Positions 1-9,200 of a stretch of DNA of 64,000 nucleotides are shown piece by piece (within the stretch, counting starts at the first letter, position 1; every line of letters begins with the position of its first letter). A model generated the notes under the pieces. The model saw only the letters and a program-made list of their open reading frames with translations. It had not been told where the DNA came from and searched no databases. Source of the stretch: Caldilineaceae bacterium (GTDB lineage: Bacteria > Chloroflexota > Anaerolineae > Caldilineales > Caldilineaceae); the NCBI GenBank assembly GCA_020634815.1, contig JACKBA010000013.1:62001-126000 (forward strand), written 5' to 3'. Position numbers and translations under genes: made by a program.

Positions 1-57
1 GCGCGCCGCCGAGCGGGCGGCCAGCGCCTGACCCTGTCGCTCGGTAAATGGGCCCAT
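1..57 (-). CDS. Possible 5' end of a gene leaving the window
   Basis: An ATG at 57 reads 19 codons (MGPFTERQGQALAARSAAR) without a stop to the window edge. No convincing ribosome-binding site is seen. The frame is open and divergent from the next gene, but 19 codons are too few to recognise a family. Confidence 0.25.
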   Translation of the reverse strand, partial: MGPFTERQGQALAARSAAR

Positions 58-73
58 GGTGGGTGTGCCACAG

Positions 74-106
74 AGAAACCGAGTTTCTTGGAGAAACTCG
101 GTTTCT
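74..106. repeat. Perfect hairpin repeat, 15-bp arms, 3-nt loop
   Basis: The arm AGAAACCGAGTTTCT at 74-88 is followed by TGG and then its exact reverse complement at 92-106. Half of the same motif (CTTGGAGAAACTCGGG) recurs at about 29511-29527, so this is a dispersed element and not a one-off hairpin. It lies upstream of the membrane-protein gene and has no U-tract, so terminator function is not supported. Confidence 0.8.
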
Positions 107-190
107 TCAAGCAGCTAACCTCACAAAACAGGGTGACAGGCTCTCCGGCTTCCCCAACGGAGAGCCTGCCACCTTCCCAATGACGCACGC

Positions 191-2566
191 ATGATGACCG
201 AACCTGTAACGACCGCGGCCGCGCCGCCCCGTGACGCCCGCGCGGCGACGTCCGGCTTCCGCGCGGCGCAGGAACACCTGCTCGCTCTGGCCGTCTACCT
301 TCTCGCAACCGTCGTCTTCACCTGGCCGCTGGCGCTCAACCTGACGACTGCCATTCCCGGCGACGGCTTCGACGGCTGGCAGAATTACTGGAATCAGTGG
401 TGGATCAAACAGGTGCTGGTGGACCGTCTGGCCAACCCGCTCTACACCGACGCCATCTACCACCCCACCGGCGTCACCCTCTACTTCCAGACGCTCAATC
501 CCTTCAACGGCATCACGACGCTGCCGGTGCAGATCGCCTTTGGACTGATCGCGGCCTACAACGCCGTGGTTTTCCTGAGCTGGGTGCTGGCAGGCTATGG
601 CATGTTCCTGCTCGCACGCTGGGTGATGGGCACCGCCGCCATCGGCCCGCGCCTGCCGATTGGCGACACGCGCGCCGGCTACGTGGCGGCCATCGTGGCC
701 GGGCTGGTCTACACGCTGGCGCCCTTTCACATGGCACACCTCCTCGGCCACATGCAGGTGATGAGCCTGCAATGGCTGCCCTTCTATGTGCTCGCGCTGC
801 TGCACGCCCTGCACGCCGCGCGCAACGGCCGGCCCTGGCTGCGCCGCGCGCTGTGGGCCGCGCTCTTCCTCATCTTCACCGGCCTGTGCGACTGGTATTT
901 CGTGCTCTATCTCTTCCTTTTCACCGGCGTGACGATCTTGTGGATGTGGCTGGCCGCGCCGGGACGCCCAACGCTGCGCGGGCTGGTGCGGATCGTGGCG
1001 CCGGCGGCGGTGGCGGGCGGTGTCTTCGCCGTGGCGCTCAGCTTCTGGCTCGTGCCCATGGTCGTGGAGGCGCTGCACTTCCGCTTCATGGTGCGCCCCT
1101 CGGCCGACCTCTACATCCTCAGCGCCAGCGTCATGGATTTCCTGGTGCCCAACCGCCTGCACACGCTCTTCCGCCCGGAGAGCTTCACCTGGATCGGCAA
1201 CCAGATCGCACCGGTGAGCGAACGCACGATCTCGATCGGTTATGTCGTTTTGGGGCTGGCCATCGCCGCGTTCGTGCTGGCGCGGCGCAAGGCCTCCTTC
1301 TGGTGGGTGATGGCGATCTTCTTCTTCGTGCTGGCGCTCGGCCCGCAGTGGCACTTCGGCAACATCACCATGGACGACATCCCGGCGGCCGCGCTGCAAG
1401 GTCAGGAAATGACAAGCTGGACGCCGTACGGGCTGCTCAACAAGCTGGTGCCCTTCATGCGCGTCAGCCGCAGCGTCAGCCGCTTTGCGCTCATGGTCCA
1501 GTTCAGCATGGCCGTGCTGGCCGGCATGGGCTTCTGGCTCCTCATAGAACGTCTGCGCCGGCGCTCGGCCGCCGAGACCGAGATTGGCTCGATAGAAGAG
1601 CAAACCACCAAGACACAAAGTACACCAAGCGGCACAAAGAATCCTCCGGCGGCATCTAGCGCGGATACCCTTCGTGCCCCTTCGCGCTCTCAGCGTCGTC
1701 GTAGTGGGTCTGTGCTCGCCGGCGCCGCGTTGATCGGCCTGCTGCTCTTCGAGTACTGGGTGGCGCCCTACCCGCTCAGCCCGCCCGACACGCCGGCGTA
1801 CTACGCCACGCTCGCCGCCGACCCCGACCCGCGCGCCGTGCTCAATTTGCCCATGAACTACGACCGCCCCGGCTACCTGCTCTACCAGACCGTCCATGGC
1901 AAGCCGCTCACCGTCGCCTACATCAGCCGCGACGACCCGCGCACGCTCACCGAACGCGTGCCGGTGCTCCAGCACTTCCGCCACCTGGGACCGGACATCA
2001 TCGACGACGCGCCGGAGCAGGTCGCCGCGACCGTCTTCGCCGACCTCGACGTGGGCACCGTCATCCTCGACCGCTACAAGATGCCCGGCGGCGACGAGCG
2101 CACCTACACCGAGGCACTGGCCGCAGCCATCTTTGCCGGCCAGGAGCCGCTCTACGCCGACGAACGCATCACCGTCTACAAGGTCGGTGATTCCGGAGAA
2201 CCGCAGCCGTACCTTGCGCTGGGGCCGGTGAACTGGGGACCGCTGACCACACCGGAGAATGCGCCCGCTTTCCGCACGCTGCTCGACGGCGGCGCCGAAG
2301 TGGCGATCCACCACGCGCCGGAACGCGGCCAGGTGCGCCTGCGTTATGGCTACGATGCACCGGCAAGCGTGCGCATCCACCTGGCGGGGGATGACGCGTC
2401 GCTGGCCACCGGCACGGCGCAAGCAGGCGAGGTCGTCGTCGATCTGACGGCTGCCCTGGAGCGTGCCCGGGAGGCAGGTCTGGCCACCGAGCCGTTGCGG
2501 CTGGATGTGCGCGCCGACAGGCCCGTGCAGGTTGAACGAATATCACTCGACGCCGATGCGCCGTAA
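191..2566 (+). CDS. Polytopic membrane protein, GT-C glycosyltransferase-like
   Basis: The 791-residue protein has about ten or more hydrophobic segments in its first 540 residues and a soluble C-terminal domain of about 250 residues. After the first membrane segment (about 30-52) comes an acidic, Trp-rich loop, GDGFDGWQNYWNQWW, placed like the catalytic loop of GT-C lipid-linked sugar transferases. That similarity suggests a cell-surface glycosyltransferase, but no substrate can be named. Residues about 471-502 (TTKTQSTPSGTKNPP and onwards) are Thr/Ser/Pro-rich and coincide with a dispersed DNA repeat inserted in frame in a loop between membrane helices. The start ATG at 191 could equally be the next ATG, 3 nt later. 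The gene is followed 38 nt later by a lipoprotein gene on the same strand. Confidence 0.75.
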   Translation: MMTEPVTTAAAPPRDARAATSGFRAAQEHLLALAVYLLATVVFTWPLALNLTTAIPGDGFDGWQNYWNQWWIKQVLVDRLANPLYTDAIYHPTGVTLYFQTLNPFNGITTLPVQIAFGLIAAYNAVVFLSWVLAGYGMFLLARWVMGTAAIGPRLPIGDTRAGYVAAIVAGLVYTLAPFHMAHLLGHMQVMSLQWLPFYVLALLHALHAARNGRPWLRRALWAALFLIFTGLCDWYFVLYLFLFTGVTILWMWLAAPGRPTLRGLVRIVAPAAVAGGVFAVALSFWLVPMVVEALHFRFMVRPSADLYILSASVMDFLVPNRLHTLFRPESFTWIGNQIAPVSERTISIGYVVLGLAIAAFVLARRKASFWWVMAIFFFVLALGPQWHFGNITMDDIPAAALQGQEMTSWTPYGLLNKLVPFMRVSRSVSRFALMVQFSMAVLAGMGFWLLIERLRRRSAAETEIGSIEEQTTKTQSTPSGTKNPPAASSADTLRAPSRSQRRRSGSVLAGAALIGLLLFEYWVAPYPLSPPDTPAYYATLAADPDPRAVLNLPMNYDRPGYLLYQTVHGKPLTVAYISRDDPRTLTERVPVLQHFRHLGPDIIDDAPEQVAATVFADLDVGTVILDRYKMPGGDERTYTEALAAAIFAGQEPLYADERITVYKVGDSGEPQPYLALGPVNWGPLTTPENAPAFRTLLDGGAEVAIHHAPERGQVRLRYGYDAPASVRIHLAGDDASLATGTAQAGEVVVDLTAALERAREAGLATEPLRLDVRADRPVQVERISLDADAP
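1601..1696. repeat. Dispersed CACAAAG/CTTCGTGCCCC repeat inside a gene
   Basis: The left arm (accaagacacaaag at about 1606-1619, then ggcacaaag) and the right arm (cttcgtgccccttcgcgctc, about 1670-1690) match the intergenic repeat copies at 36740, 48800, 50333, 51715 and 62444. Here the element stays in frame and encodes a Thr/Ser/Pro-rich loop of the membrane protein. Confidence 0.75.
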
Positions 2567-2604
2567 GCCGGACGCATCTGGCGCCGGGCGCAGGGCTGGA
2601 GCAA

Positions 2605-3759
2605 GTGACCGTGAAGATTCGCAAGTTGAATGTTGGCGCCGCCGCGCTCATGGTGAGCGTGTTGCTGGCGGCCTGCCGCGGCGACGCCGCCACACCTGAC
2701 CTGGTGGAAGGCGCCCTCGACAATGGCATTGTGACGATGGCAGCCGGCGCGCAGACGCCGGTCGAAGACGGACAGCCGGAGACCGCGACGACAGCGGAGG
2801 AGAGCGAACCCGAAACGCCGGCCAGCGCCGTGACCCTCTATCCTTCCACCTATCTCGACAGCTACCGCGTGCAAGGGCAGTATGTCACCGCCTCCACGCT
2901 GGCAGACGGCAGCGTCGTGCGCCAGCGCGTCGACGCGCGCGGTGCCTGGGTCCGCGCCGACAACCCGTACGGCTACGACGCCCAGTTCACCGTCAACGTC
3001 GAAGCGCCCGACGACACGGAGGAACTCGTCTATGTGCTGCTCGGCGAGCACGCCGCGGTCAAGTCGCACGGATCATGGATGACAGCCGACCGGCGCGATA
3101 ACGAACTGCTGGGCGATCCCAACGGCCTCTTCGATCTGCCGGCCATGGCCGGCCTGGCCTCGGGCGAAGCGGTGGGCGAAGAGGAGATTCTCGGCATCCT
3201 GACCACCCACTACCGCACGGACGACCCCGCACAATTCGCCGCCATTGCCGGCGACGCGATGGGCGACAACCTGGTATCGGTTTCACTGGACGGGTGGGTG
3301 GCGCCCGAGGGCTATGTCGTGCGCTATGTCCTGGCCGCCGAGACGCGCGACGGCACTGCGACCGATGCAGCAGGCAACCTGGTGCCCGTCACCAGCCAGC
3401 AGATCACCATCGACTACACGCTGACCGAGGCAAACGGTGCGGTAGCCATCACCTGGCCCGAGGATGCCCCGCCGGCCGGCGAAGTGGCGATTCCCGGTTT
3501 TGAAGCCGGCGCGTTTCCCCTGCCCGACGATGCACGGCTGACGCCCGGTGTGGCGGCGCTGGAAATCGCGACGGCGCTGGGCGAGAACGCCGTCGAACGC
3601 TTCTACGCCGGCAATCTCAGCGCGCTCGGCTGGAGCTTCACGGGCGAGTATGGCGTCTACACCGCTACGAAGGACGACCTCGTTCTGACGCTGCTGGTCT
3701 CAGCGGCCTCTTCTGCCGAGGGCGGCAGCACGATCTACATTTTCCGGGGCACGCCGTAA
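2605..3759 (+). CDS. Exported lipoprotein of unknown function
   Basis: The 384-residue protein starts at GTG 2605. Its n-region (TVKIRKLN) and hydrophobic stretch end in the lipobox LLAAC with Cys24, so it is predicted to be acylated and anchored outside the membrane. An acidic Thr/Glu-rich linker (about 50-75) leads to a soluble beta-rich domain. The motifs TLYPSTYLDSYR and ITIDYTL with alternating strands faintly recall lipid-binding LppX/LprG-type lipoproteins, but this is only an impression of fold. It sits 38 nt after the GT-C-like gene and may be co-transcribed. Its stop abuts the stop of the convergent gene with no spacer. Confidence 0.75.
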   Translation: MTVKIRKLNVGAAALMVSVLLAACRGDAATPDLVEGALDNGIVTMAAGAQTPVEDGQPETATTAEESEPETPASAVTLYPSTYLDSYRVQGQYVTASTLADGSVVRQRVDARGAWVRADNPYGYDAQFTVNVEAPDDTEELVYVLLGEHAAVKSHGSWMTADRRDNELLGDPNGLFDLPAMAGLASGEAVGEEEILGILTTHYRTDDPAQFAAIAGDAMGDNLVSVSLDGWVAPEGYVVRYVLAAETRDGTATDAAGNLVPVTSQQITIDYTLTEANGAVAITWPEDAPPAGEVAIPGFEAGAFPLPDDARLTPGVAALEIATALGENAVERFYAGNLSALGWSFTGEYGVYTATKDDLVLTLLVSAASSAEGGSTIYIFRGTP

Positions 3760-4575
3760 TCAGCCGGCGCCGGCTTGCGGATCGCCCGTACGCAACAGGC
3801 GCCAGTCGTCGAAGCGGTCGAGCAGATCGACGACGCGGTCGTGCTGCGTCATGAGCCGCGCATCGGCTACCGGCTCCTCGCCGATCAACTCATCGATCAA
3901 CTGATCGGAGGTCAGGTAGATCTCCAGCCGGGCGGTGGAAGCATCGGCCTGGCTATCGCGCAGGCGGCGCATGACCGCTTGCAGCGCCGTCTCCAGCATC
4001 TCGTAGTGCGCCTGTTCCAACGAGGGGCGTCCGGAAAAACGCACCTGCACCGACTGCGGACGGTGGCCGGGCCAGTGCAGCATGTAGACGCCGCTGGCGC
4101 TATCGCGCGCCTCAGTGTCGGCGCTGCGCAGCGCGATGACGATGGGCCGTTCCGGCGCGCGGCCGGGGAGCGGCGCCATGTCGTGCGGGTCCAGGTCGGG
4201 CGCCTCCTCGTGCTGCGGCGAGCCGAGCACGACGCGGCCGCTGACGGCGGGCATGTCGCTGCCGGTCGGTGGTGTTGCCATGCGCAGGCGCACGGCGGAA
4301 GCGGAAGGTGACTGCGGACCCGGTGACGCAACCGGCGGCGGGGCAACCGACGGCGGGGCAACCGACGGCGGGGCGACTTGCGCGGCCACAGGCGCAACCG
4401 GCAGCGGCGTCACGCCCAGCGCCGGCGCCACGCTGAGACGCTGACGGTCCGTCGTCAGCTCGTCGGCCGCAAGCAGCCCGCTGACGCGCAGCCGGCGCAC
4501 CAGGTTACGGCGCTCGGCGGGCGACAACCGGCTGATTGCCTCTACGATGGTCTGGATGCGCGCAGCGTCTGCCAT
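3760..4575 (-). CDS. Hypothetical protein with RNase H-like C-terminal domain
   Basis: In this 271-residue protein, residues 1-40 are a small helical segment (TIVEAISRLSPAERRNLVRRL). A low-complexity Pro/Val/Ala linker containing the tandem unit PPSVA covers about 60-95. Residues about 145-265 resemble the reverse-transcriptase-like RNase HI fold: a strand pair, then SLEQAHYEMLETALQAV in the place of the usual NxAEYxALxxGL helix, then YLTSDQLIDELIGE in the place of the usual TDSQLVVxQLxGE strand-helix. The catalytic acidic positions are not conserved (SDQL for DSQL), so nuclease activity is doubtful. It starts 33 nt after the upstream metallo-hydrolase stop, suggesting an operon with it. The RNase H link is read by eye only. 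Confidence 0.65.
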   Translation of the reverse strand: MADAARIQTIVEAISRLSPAERRNLVRRLRVSGLLAADELTTDRQRLSVAPALGVTPLPVAPVAAQVAPPSVAPPSVAPPPVASPGPQSPSASAVRLRMATPPTGSDMPAVSGRVVLGSPQHEEAPDLDPHDMAPLPGRAPERPIVIALRSADTEARDSASGVYMLHWPGHRPQSVQVRFSGRPSLEQAHYEMLETALQAVMRRLRDSQADASTARLEIYLTSDQLIDELIGEEPVADARLMTQHDRVVDLLDRFDDWRLLRTGDPQAGAG

Positions 4576-4608
4576 GCTGAGTGCCTGTTCCCTGGCGCGA
4601 GCGGAAGG

Positions 4609-5478
4609 TCAAGCCGCGGCAACGCGGCGCTGTTGGCGCTGCTCGGCGCGCGCCTTCTCCCACAGAAAATGCAGGTTGTTGAGGTGGAACTGTTGTACCA
4701 GGCCGCCCAGCGGGATGCGGCTATGGCCGAACTGCTCGATGTCATACTCGGCCAGGTCGTGCTTGGTGGCGCCCTCGGCCATGAGACGCTGCACCAGCGC
4801 CTGGATCTCGTCGAAATAGAGCGCGCTGTCGTCGATGCTGCTCGTCACCTCGCCGCGCAGAAGGATGTCGCCATGGCCCTGGACGATACATTCCAGGTTG
4901 AAGTCGTGCAGGTTAGCCAGCGACTGCTTGTAGGCGGCGATGTCGGCGAAGGGCGTGGCGATGAGCGGCACGGGCATCATCAGGTCGCTGGCAAAGAGCA
5001 CCTTGTCCTCACGCACGTGAACGACGCAGGTATCGGGGCTGGGGCCGGGCGTGTGCATCAGGTGCAGCGTCTTGCCGCCAAGGCGCACGACCATGCCCTC
5101 GCTGAAAATGAGCTTGGGCAGGCGGATGGAGACCTGGCGCAACTCGGGCGTGTGTTCTTTGGCCTCGTCGAGCGCCTGCGCGCCATAGCGCTTGAGCAAC
5201 TCCAGACAGGTCTCATGCGCGATCAACTCGGCGTCCGGAAAGAGATAGGAGCCGTAGACGTGGTCGGCATGGCTTATGGTGTTGATCACATAGCGGATGC
5301 CTTGCGGGCAGACACGCTGGGCAAAATCGATGATCTGGCGCGTCTCCGACGGGAAGGGGAGCGTGTCGATAAGAATACCGCCCTCCGGCGTCACGACCAG
5401 CCCTGCATTCACCTCGATATAGAGGCGGCTGGTGAAGACCCAGGTATCGTCGGCAACGCGTGTGCGAATGATGCTCAC
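4609..5478 (-). CDS. Metallo-beta-lactamase-fold hydrolase
   Basis: This is a 289-residue cytoplasmic protein of the MBL superfamily. The metal-binding motif appears as ISHADHVYG (HxxDH-like, with T-x-x-H preceding as NTISHADH). Later ligands fit HTPGPSPD (about 140), SDLMMPVP (about 165) and VQGHGD (about 204). The SxADH variant and the PGPSPD loop resemble the broad glyoxalase-II/lactonase/arylsulfatase-like groups, so the substrate is not predictable. The start is GTG at 5478 with GGGAG seven bases upstream. The C-terminal tail is Arg/Ala-rich. It leads a probable two-gene operon with the RNase H-like hypothetical downstream. Confidence 0.85.
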   Translation of the reverse strand: MSIIRTRVADDTWVFTSRLYIEVNAGLVVTPEGGILIDTLPFPSETRQIIDFAQRVCPQGIRYVINTISHADHVYGSYLFPDAELIAHETCLELLKRYGAQALDEAKEHTPELRQVSIRLPKLIFSEGMVVRLGGKTLHLMHTPGPSPDTCVVHVREDKVLFASDLMMPVPLIATPFADIAAYKQSLANLHDFNLECIVQGHGDILLRGEVTSSIDDSALYFDEIQALVQRLMAEGATKHDLAEYDIEQFGHSRIPLGGLVQQFHLNNLHFLWEKARAEQRQQRRVAAA

Positions 5479-5586
5479 AAAGTACTCCCAATCGCGAAAT
5501 GACTGTCCTTAGTTTACTGGCCGCAATGCTATCACAGCCACTTCGGCAAAGTCAAAACAGTAAACATAACCGCAGCGACCTGGGGC

Positions 5587-5616
5587 AAAAAAACGCCGCT
5601 TGAGCGTTCAAGCGGC
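5587..5616 (-). terminator. Intrinsic terminator of the small RNA
   Basis: On the minus strand GCCGCTTGA-ACGC-TCAAGCGGC forms a perfect 9-bp stem (5616-5595), followed by GT and seven T's ending at 5587. This is a textbook Rho-independent terminator. Confidence 0.85.
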
Positions 5617-5807
5617 ATTCCCATCGTCATAACTCCGCAGAGCCGTGTGTGTCAGTGGGTACGAACCTGCGTAAGCAGGTGGGTGCGGACTGGGCGCTTC
5701 CGTCTTGCCTCAAGGGCTACCACATCCACGTCACTTGGTCCAGCTCCCGTTTTTATAGTGTTGGCTCGCCCCGTGTGCCGACTCATCACGTGCACCGCAG
5801 AGTCACC
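5587..5807 (-). ncRNA. Structured small RNA, possibly 6S RNA
   Basis: A complete minus-strand transcription unit without an ORF: promoter at 5838-5811, predicted start near 5804-5807, and an intrinsic terminator at 5616-5587. The RNA's first ten bases (GACTCTGCGG, 5804-5795) can pair with CTGCGGAGTT near the 3' end (about 5643-5634), giving a closing stem of seven Watson-Crick and three G-U pairs. Inside are a perfect 6-bp hairpin ACCTGC-TTAC-GCAGGT (about 5685-5670) and a longer apical arm. A transcript of about 185-215 nt with paired ends, an unpaired middle and a hairpin on the 3' side of the middle is the general plan of 6S RNA. No 6S consensus sequence was recognised with certainty. It lacks SRP, RNase P and tmRNA signatures. 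Confidence 0.5.
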
Positions 5808-5810
5808 TGT

Positions 5811-5838
5811 AGTATAGCACAGCGGGAATGGGAGGCAA
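5811..5838 (-). promoter_or_regulatory. Sigma70-type promoter of the small RNA
   Basis: On the minus strand the -35 box is TTGCCT (5838-5833), then a 16-nt spacer and the -10 box TATACT (5816-5811). It places the transcription start 4-7 nt further on, exactly at the 5' strand of the RNA's closing stem. Confidence 0.65.
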
Positions 5839-5852
5839 ACACAGCGAATGCA

Positions 5853-5917
5853 ACGGGTAGGGCGTTTTCAAGTTGCAACTCATCGGGCAACTTGCAACTT
5901 GAAAACGCCCTACCCGT
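5853..5917. repeat. Long perfect hairpin, 26-bp stem
   Basis: The arms at 5853-5878 and 5892-5917 are exact reverse complements (26 bp) around a 13-nt loop. The arm begins ACGGGTAGGGCGTTTTC. It is not followed by a U-tract on either strand. It lies 15 bp upstream of the small-RNA promoter. Confidence 0.9.
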
Positions 5918-6089
5918 CTATCAAGTGTGATGCACGCAATCTGCAATATCGCGCCACGCATCCGTCAGGGGGTCTTGCCCGTCACACTTGGGCAGATTCA
6001 TCACACGTCAGCGGAAACCAGCCGGCCGGCATTTGCTGGCCAGGCACCGCCTCGCACGGGGCGATAGACACTCACAGGTGTGAGGGGAC

Positions 6090-6129
6090 ACAGAACACGA
6101 CCCACCGGGCGGCGTAGGTCGTGTTCTGT
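6090..6129 (-). terminator. Hairpin downstream of the 2370-aa gene
   Basis: ACAGAACACGACC (6090-6102) pairs perfectly with 6117-6129. It is about 130 nt past the stop of the giant secreted-protein gene and could protect or end that transcript. The absence of a U-tract makes intrinsic termination uncertain. The rest of 5918-6259 holds no gene that I can support. Confidence 0.45.
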
Positions 6130-6259
6130 TGTGGCCGATCATTGAGGCTGAGGGCCAAGTCGTGACTATCGATGATGATGGGCCGGTCACCCAGAGCGTC
6201 GCTTCTCGTTGCAGATGGTGCAGTCGCTCGGATTTCAGCATGCCGACAACGGTCTTGGT

Positions 6260-9200
6260 CTACTTGCCACATGCGGCAATGGCCTCACTCCAATCTGTTC
6301 CGCCACTGATGGCCGCCTCGAAACACTGAATCGTCGCATCTGCATCGAGGCTGGACTCACATAGATCGAGTGCGTTGTCCCAATTCCATTGCGTACCACC
6401 GCCCCAGTCGACGCCATCATGCATGACTTGTTGGAAGCAGTTTGCCGGTTCGGGTGAAGACTCGGCACCCTTGCACAGTCGCTCGACATTGGCGCTAGAC
6501 CAACTGGTGCTGCCGGAGTAATCCCAGGCGACTTTGCCCTGCACGGCATCAAAGCAGGCGGTGGAACCCGTTGCTGTCTCAGCCGTGGGTTCGGTACTCG
6601 CCGGCTCACCACTCTGTGACGCATTGGCTCCGCCCAGGAAGGCACGCAAGCCGATAGGCCCTTCGCCGTCGTAGGTCATGACACCGACAAGCGTGCTGCC
6701 GTCGTCCTCGGAGGCGATGGCGATGTCGACGACGCTCTGCTCGTCGCGGCCGCCCAGCACCCAGGTGCCGCCCGGATTCCACGGGGCATCGTCGCCGCCC
6801 CATTGGTTCTCCACCTCATAGGTGTTCTGGGCGGTCCTGAAGGCGCGGAAGCCGATGGGGCCTTCGCCGGCGTAGGTCATGGTGCCGACGAGGTTCTCGC
6901 CGCCGTCGAAGGAGGATGCGGTGAGCGCGACGACGCGCTGGTCGGCGCGACCGCCGATGACCCACACCCCGCCCGGGTTCCAGGGCGCGTCATCGCCGCC
7001 CCACTGGTTCTCGACGTTGTAGAGGTTGGGCTGCGCAGCGTCGTCTGCGGCGCCGCTCTCCTGCGGGTCGCCATCGGCGGGTTCTGCCGGCGCACCCTCG
7101 ACCACGTTGACGTAGTATGTGACCGTAGCCGGGGCCAGCGCGGGGTCGGCCGGCGTAAGGGTTATCGTGCCGATCTGTAACCCTGCGGGCAGGCCGGCGG
7201 GGTCGACGGTGACCAGAACGGTGGCCGGTGTGGCGCCGCTGCTGCTCTCTAAGGTAACGTTTGGCGAATCGGTGGCGGCCGTCCACTCCAGATCACCATC
7301 GCCCAGGTTGCTGACCGTGAGGGTGCCGGTCAACAATTGCGTGTCCCCTGGGGCGGCGGAAAAGTCTAGCGCGGCTGTCACGGCCAGCAGCGGCGGCAGC
7401 GTGAGCGGGTCATAGAGAACGTCGAAGCTGACCGTATCATTCGCCACGGCGCCTTCTGCGACGTCCGCCGCGGAGTCACCAACGCTGCTTTGGCCCTGGC
7501 TGTCCTTGGCTTCCAGCCGAATCAGATGGGTCCCTTCGGCCAGTGCGTCAGCCTCCAGCGCGAGGACTGGGCCGGTGCCCAACACGCCATCGCGGTCCGA
7601 GTACCAGGTCAGGTCGCTCAGGAGACCGTCTTCCAGATCATAGCCCGCACCCTCCAGCCGAATGGTCTGGCCACCAACGTAGTAGGGGTTGAGATCCATG
7701 CTGAGGATGATGGCGACCGGCGCATGATCGGCCACGGTGAAGATCTCCGACTCGGCGAAGGTCGTCAGGAAGCCATCGTTGGCAGCGACGCGTATGCGCG
7801 CCTGGGTCGAGCCAGGCAAGTCCGCGCTGCTGATCTCGATGCTGCTCTCCGGCCATCCCCAGGCCAGCTTCTGCCAGGTCGCTCCGCCATCGGTGCTATA
7901 GTCCACGTTGAAGGTCAACGGATCGCCATCGTCGTCGCTGGCATTCCAGGTGATGGCGAGCGGTTGGCTGTCGAGGCTCTCGCCGCCGGCCGGCGTCGTC
8001 AGCGTAAGCGTGGGCGCGCTGGCAGAGGCGCTGCGTTCGGCCAGCTCCTGCTCGTTGTAGAGTAGGACGACACGGGCCAGATTCTCCGGACGGGGGATAG
8101 CCAGCGTGTAGCTGGTGAACTCCTCGTCGTTCTGCCCTTCGGCCAGTTGTGGCGTCACCGGATAGGTGGCGATCGTCTGGCCGTTGGCATCTACCAGGCG
8201 CACGCTGTACGCCGAAGCGCCAGGCGCGGGAAGGGCGGCGCTGGCATTGTCTTCAGCCACGCTGTCGATGGTGCCGGCCGCGGCGCCGGTGATGCTGCCA
8301 TTGACCAGGAGAATCGGGCTGCCGGGCGCAGCGGCCGCTTGCCCAGTGCCGCTGCTGCCTGCTGGTGGATCGTAATGGATCTTCAGACGTTCCAACATGG
8401 CTTTGTAGGTGTAGGGCGAAACCCACTGCGGCCAGCAGTAGGACATGACATCCTTGTGGGTCGGCGGATAGATCTCCTGGTTGACGATGTTGAAACCGAA
8501 ATAGGCCTCGTTGCCGCTCAACACGTCACTGATCCGTTGATCGGGGTGAGGGAAACTGGGGTCGGGATTGGCGGGGTTGCCACAGCCTACATGGCTACGA
8601 CCAAGGTTGTGTCCAATCTCATGTATGTTGAGCGTAGCCATGGGCTGGAAGGTGTAGTACTCGCCAAAGCCGAAGAAGCCAGGGACAACAGCCACACCAC
8701 CTGGTCCGCCCTGAACGTTGGCTTTGGGATCAGTTGCGCTCTTATATCGGGCGAACAATCCATAGAAGTGCCGGCGAGGCTGCCCCGCCTTTTCGTGCTC
8801 TGCACGCATCATGGCATCCATCTTGGATTGCTCTGCTGTGCCGCGTATGCCGGGGAAGGTCAACGTCGTCGGGGATATTTGTTGATCAACCCTGGGAATC
8901 GGCAGGCCAGCCAACAACTGGCTCGAGGTGGCGCTGGCATGGTCAGCGTTGGCCGTAAATGTTGCCGTGCTGCTCCGCCGTCCGTCCGAATAGTTGATCG
9001 TCCCCTGTTCCGAGTACAAGAAGTACTGAATAGGCAGGGCAGGAACGGTCTCGTAGGTGAGGGTGACAGTGCAGTCGGCGGCGGCGCCATTGGTCATGCT
9101 CTTCTCCGCCGGGTCTACGCAGGCGATGGGCTGGCTCTGGCCAACCATGTGCAGGGTGACCGTTCCCGTGCGCCAGCTTGCGGGCAATTCAAAGAGGAAG

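Noticed and set aside
107..2422. 771-codon open frame on the minus strand opposite the GT-C-like gene
   Set aside because: His/Arg/Glu-rich composition without a fold, typical of the antisense frame of a high-GC gene. The plus-strand frame has clear membrane helices.
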